Below, piece after piece: positions 61,115-64,000 of a stretch of 64,000 nt of DNA (position 1 is the first letter of the stretch; each line of letters starts with the position of its first letter). The position numbers were made by a program, and so were the translations under genes. The stretch lies in assembly GCA_963585895.1 (NCBI GenBank), contig OY757912.1, positions 82,291,154-82,355,153 of the forward strand, in the 5' to 3' direction. The notes under the pieces are model-generated. The model was given only the letters and a program-made list of their open reading frames with translations, searched no databases and had not been told where the DNA came from. The DNA is from Sepioteuthis lessoniana. Lineage: Eukaryota > Mollusca > Cephalopoda > Myopsida > Loliginidae.

Positions 61115-61480
61115 TTGGTTGATTTTAATAGCATGTCAATCTGTCAAGGATTATTTTATGCCAAGAAGTTTGAGAATTGCATTCATATTTATATTTTTTG
61201 TGTTGGTGTTTCTTTGAGACATTTTTTGCACATGGTTCTATTGAATACCAATAATTTTTAGATAGATTGATTTGAACCATAGATAGGACCCTCACAAGTA
61301 CTACCACTTTGGGTCAGAGGAAACCTAGGAGGAATACCAATGTATGGGTACTCCAGATCTCGAGCCTCGCCATTAGATGCAATTCAATGTCATATCCAGG
61401 ACACCTTTATGGAGGTGGATCTAATTTCCTTGCAGTAGATACAGTCAGCATATCTTAAGTCCCACTGACAGAGCAATCAT
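61115..61480 (-). repeat. Family D repeat, long tail variant
   Basis: The tail GCATGTCAATCTGTCAAGGA carries a change matched on both sides of its hairpin. The head runs 61280-61480 and its last third is included in a tandem duplication. Confidence 0.83.
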
Positions 61481-61909
61481 ATTTTTTTATGAAGTTAATA
61501 TTGCTGTGTTAAAAATTTCATGGAATTTTGGAGAAAATTTTTTTTGAGTGAGAAACACTAAGAGATCTTTTGATTTAAATATTAGTTTTTTTTAAATCTG
61601 GATTCTAGTCCCAAGCAATAATGGTATGTAAATTAATCTTAGATGCAATTCAATGTCATATCCAGGACACCTTTATGGAGGTGGATCTAATTTCCTTGCA
61701 GTAGATACAGTCAGCATATCTTAAGTCCCACTGACAGAGCAATCATATTTTTTTATGAAGTTAATATTGCTGTGTTAAAAATTTCATGGAATTTTGGAGA
61801 AAATTTTTTTTTGAGTGAGAAACACTAAGAGATCTTTTGATTTAAATATTAGTTTTTTTTAAATCTGGATTCTAGTCCCAAGCAATAATGGTATGTAAAT
61901 TAATCTTAG
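61373..61909. repeat. Near-perfect tandem duplication, 266 and 267 bp
   Basis: The copies begin at 61375 and 61641. I see a single difference, one extra T in a homopolymer. The junction has TTAG at all three boundaries, a microhomology. The unit spans the end of a family D head and its flanking unique DNA. Confidence 0.95.
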
Positions 61910-62418
61910 TCTTTAGCTCGAAGAACTGCCTACAAATCTAATTAGTTTAATCAAATGTTAATAATCATTTGACTAAGATAAATAATTCAATTTTTTTTTC
62001 AAGTTTGGAAATTCAAATTCTGTATGATTAGTTATACCTTATGGCGATATGACTTCCTGCTTATTATTCTTTCATACCCATTCCTCTCCATAAGTAACAA
62101 ATTTATTTTATTTCATTTATCATCCCACCCCTACTACATATAATAAAATGTCATATTAAATTTGGTAGTTTTCTATCAAAATGTTTGGCCATTGATATAA
62201 TTATTTACCTAAATGTATGATGAGTAAATAGTTAAATAAAAAAAGTAAAAGAAATTAAAACTAATGATTGGAGATTATGATAGTGATTGTTGCAAAATCA
62301 ATGTTGAAATCATTATAACTGAACTAGAAATGACTTTTACAGCATACTTATCAATAGGTGGGAAACCCAAATACAAACTAATGTAAATGATGTTTTTATT
62401 AAATAGTCATCTATATTG

Positions 62419-62637
62419 AGGGAGTCCCCATGGTATAATGGCTAACGTGTTAGACTGTTGCCCTCAAAGTAATAGAGTTCGAACTCCAGCCATGCTATTA
62501 CTTTCACTTTTAGACTAATATTCATAAAAAAGGTATGAACACCATTATCCTCCCAACTGTGGATTAAATAGTATCACAACAGTTCTTCTACAAGGATGGC
62601 TTTAGCATTAAATAACCTACAATAGTAAATTACAACC
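62419..62637 (+). mobile_element. Family C SINE
   Basis: Well-preserved head GGAGTCCCCATGGTATAATGG with B box GAGTTCGAACTCCAG, a perfect match to the Pol III B-box consensus. The 3' tail is cut short. Confidence 0.88.
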
Positions 62638-63454
62638 AAACCATCATTATACTATAACCATCTGATTTTTTGTATGTGTGTTCCATCATATCAATTACTT
62701 GTATGTCTTGTGAGCAAGACTCTTAGCACAATACTATTACGATGCTCTAAAAATAAAGCAATTTCCAGTACAGTTTGCTATTTAATAGTCTGGGGTTCAT
62801 ATTTTCACTCACCTCAATCATAATCTAAATTCTATAAATAGAATGACTAAACATCAAGTTTAATGATGATCAAAGAGTTTATAATGGAAAAAAAATTGTC
62901 TTTCGATTTCTATATATTATTAAAAATTTGCACTTTTTAGATCAGTAGCTAAGTTTTAGATTCTGATTCTAATGTGAGGTGACACTCATTCCTGAAAATT
63001 CACTCAGAACCTGCAAGGATTGAAATCTATTCACTAATTCTGAATAACATCAGTTTTTAAACCAAAATTCATTTAAAGGTCTCAATTTTCTAAATTTTGC
63101 AATGCAACAGGTAAAGTTTTTAAGCTAGAAACTACATTCACTTGACATTAAGCAATGGAAAAATAATTTGTAATTCATCCTAAGCTATATTGAAGAGGTG
63201 GTTAAGTTTTATCATGTCCTAAAAAGACTTTTGAATAGTTGAGTGACTGAAGGTGCCCCAGTAAATCACAGTAGGTTTTAAAGAAGCCAACTATCCAAGT
63301 GTGAAGAAGGGACAATTAATGAGAAGTTGACAAGAAAGCAGGCAATACTAAGAGAACTAAAGTTGAAGTGATACAGGAATGTGATAAGAATACAGGTGGA
63401 GAGGTAAAAGGGACATGTGAAGAGGATGGCTGGCTGAGGTCAATTATATATATA

Positions 63455-64000
63455 GGTTGTAGGTTGGGTTTGGTTTATTTGTTTAATAGGATATCAACTC
63501 CTTATGGGTTATTTAATACTGATATTTGATTAATTTCTGAATAGTTGAATACAATAACTATTTATATTTTCAATATTCTATTGCAATCATTTTTTAAAAT
63601 CAGATTTTTAAAAATTTGTCTGTAATAATCAATTGTTTGTACACAATTACGTGATATCAATTGCTCCTATCTAATTAAAATAATTTTCACACAGTTATAT
63701 GTGCTATCAAGTTTTCCTATCTAACACTAACCATTTATACACAATTAAGTAACTATTCCTATTTAATAAAAATCATTTATTTGCACATTTATGGTCTAAA
63801 GCATTCTTATTCAATACTAATATTTTTCAAACAAATCTATTTGACCTATATGGGACCCTCACAAGTACAATCACTCCAGGTCAGAGTGGACCTGGGAGTA
63901 ATAGCATACTTCCCAGAGTTACATAAATGGAGCCTCATCATCAGATATAGTTTAGTGTCATACCCAGGATGTTTTTTTGCAAGGATGTCCTTATCCAATT
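63455..64000 (-). repeat. Family D repeat running off the window
   Basis: Tail at 63480-63520, four or more ~47-bp units (TTAAGTAACTATTCC type) and a head from 63850 that is incomplete at the window end. Confidence 0.82.

Noticed and set aside
62419-62500. Possible tRNA gene with a perfect B box
   Set aside because: No complete cloverleaf; it is the head of a family C SINE with the family's body and tail following.

Overview
This is an AT-rich, repeat-dense stretch of animal nuclear DNA holding part of one protein gene on the minus strand. Large introns, abundant (TA)n, (CA)n and (GA)n arrays, tRNA-derived SINEs and mariner relics point to an invertebrate. Dispersed repeats containing AAGGGAGATAACTATTAAA and a 'CCAAG-TTTTGT-CAAGATTGGCC'-like phrase resemble sequences I know from mollusc genomes. 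My best guess is a mollusc, possibly a cephalopod; the sequence does not prove this.

The gene is a monocarboxylate-transporter-like (SLC16, major facilitator superfamily) gene. Three coding exons were found, with clean GT-AG junctions all in phase 1: 24338-24564 (start codon at 24557), 17847-17990 and 6740-7471. Together they encode 365 residues, TM1 to about TM11. The last exon, with TM12 and the tail, is not visible in 1-6739 and probably lies off the left edge. A 5' untranslated exon should lie to the right of 24564 but was not identified. The introns (10.4 kb and 6.3 kb) are filled with mobile elements, including a broken Gypsy-type LTR element at 19156-23125 with TATAG target duplications.

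The rest is a fossil bed. I see at least three tRNA-derived SINE families, called here A, B and C. Family D is a modular repeat with about 20 copies: a conserved head of about 230 bp, a block of short tandem units (two unrelated kinds), and a 3' tail. There are four mariner elements or relics, a solitary mariner end, two LINE 3'-end fragments, an AT-rich repeat G, a 214-bp hairpin and an 86-bp hairpin. Nesting is readable in places. Near 9.0-11.1 kb a family A SINE sits inside a mariner, which sits at a TA inside a family D repeat.

The most interesting pattern is that family C SINEs and family D repeats share a ~50-bp 3' tail that can fold into a hairpin (GGCAT / AACC ... GGTT / ATGCC), with what looks like a compensatory change in one copy. 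This suggests unrelated elements mobilised by the same unseen LINE. A 266/267-bp near-identical tandem duplication at 61373-61907 is the youngest visible event. No rRNA gene, genuine tRNA gene or CRISPR array was found, and right of 24564 I recognise no host coding exon.
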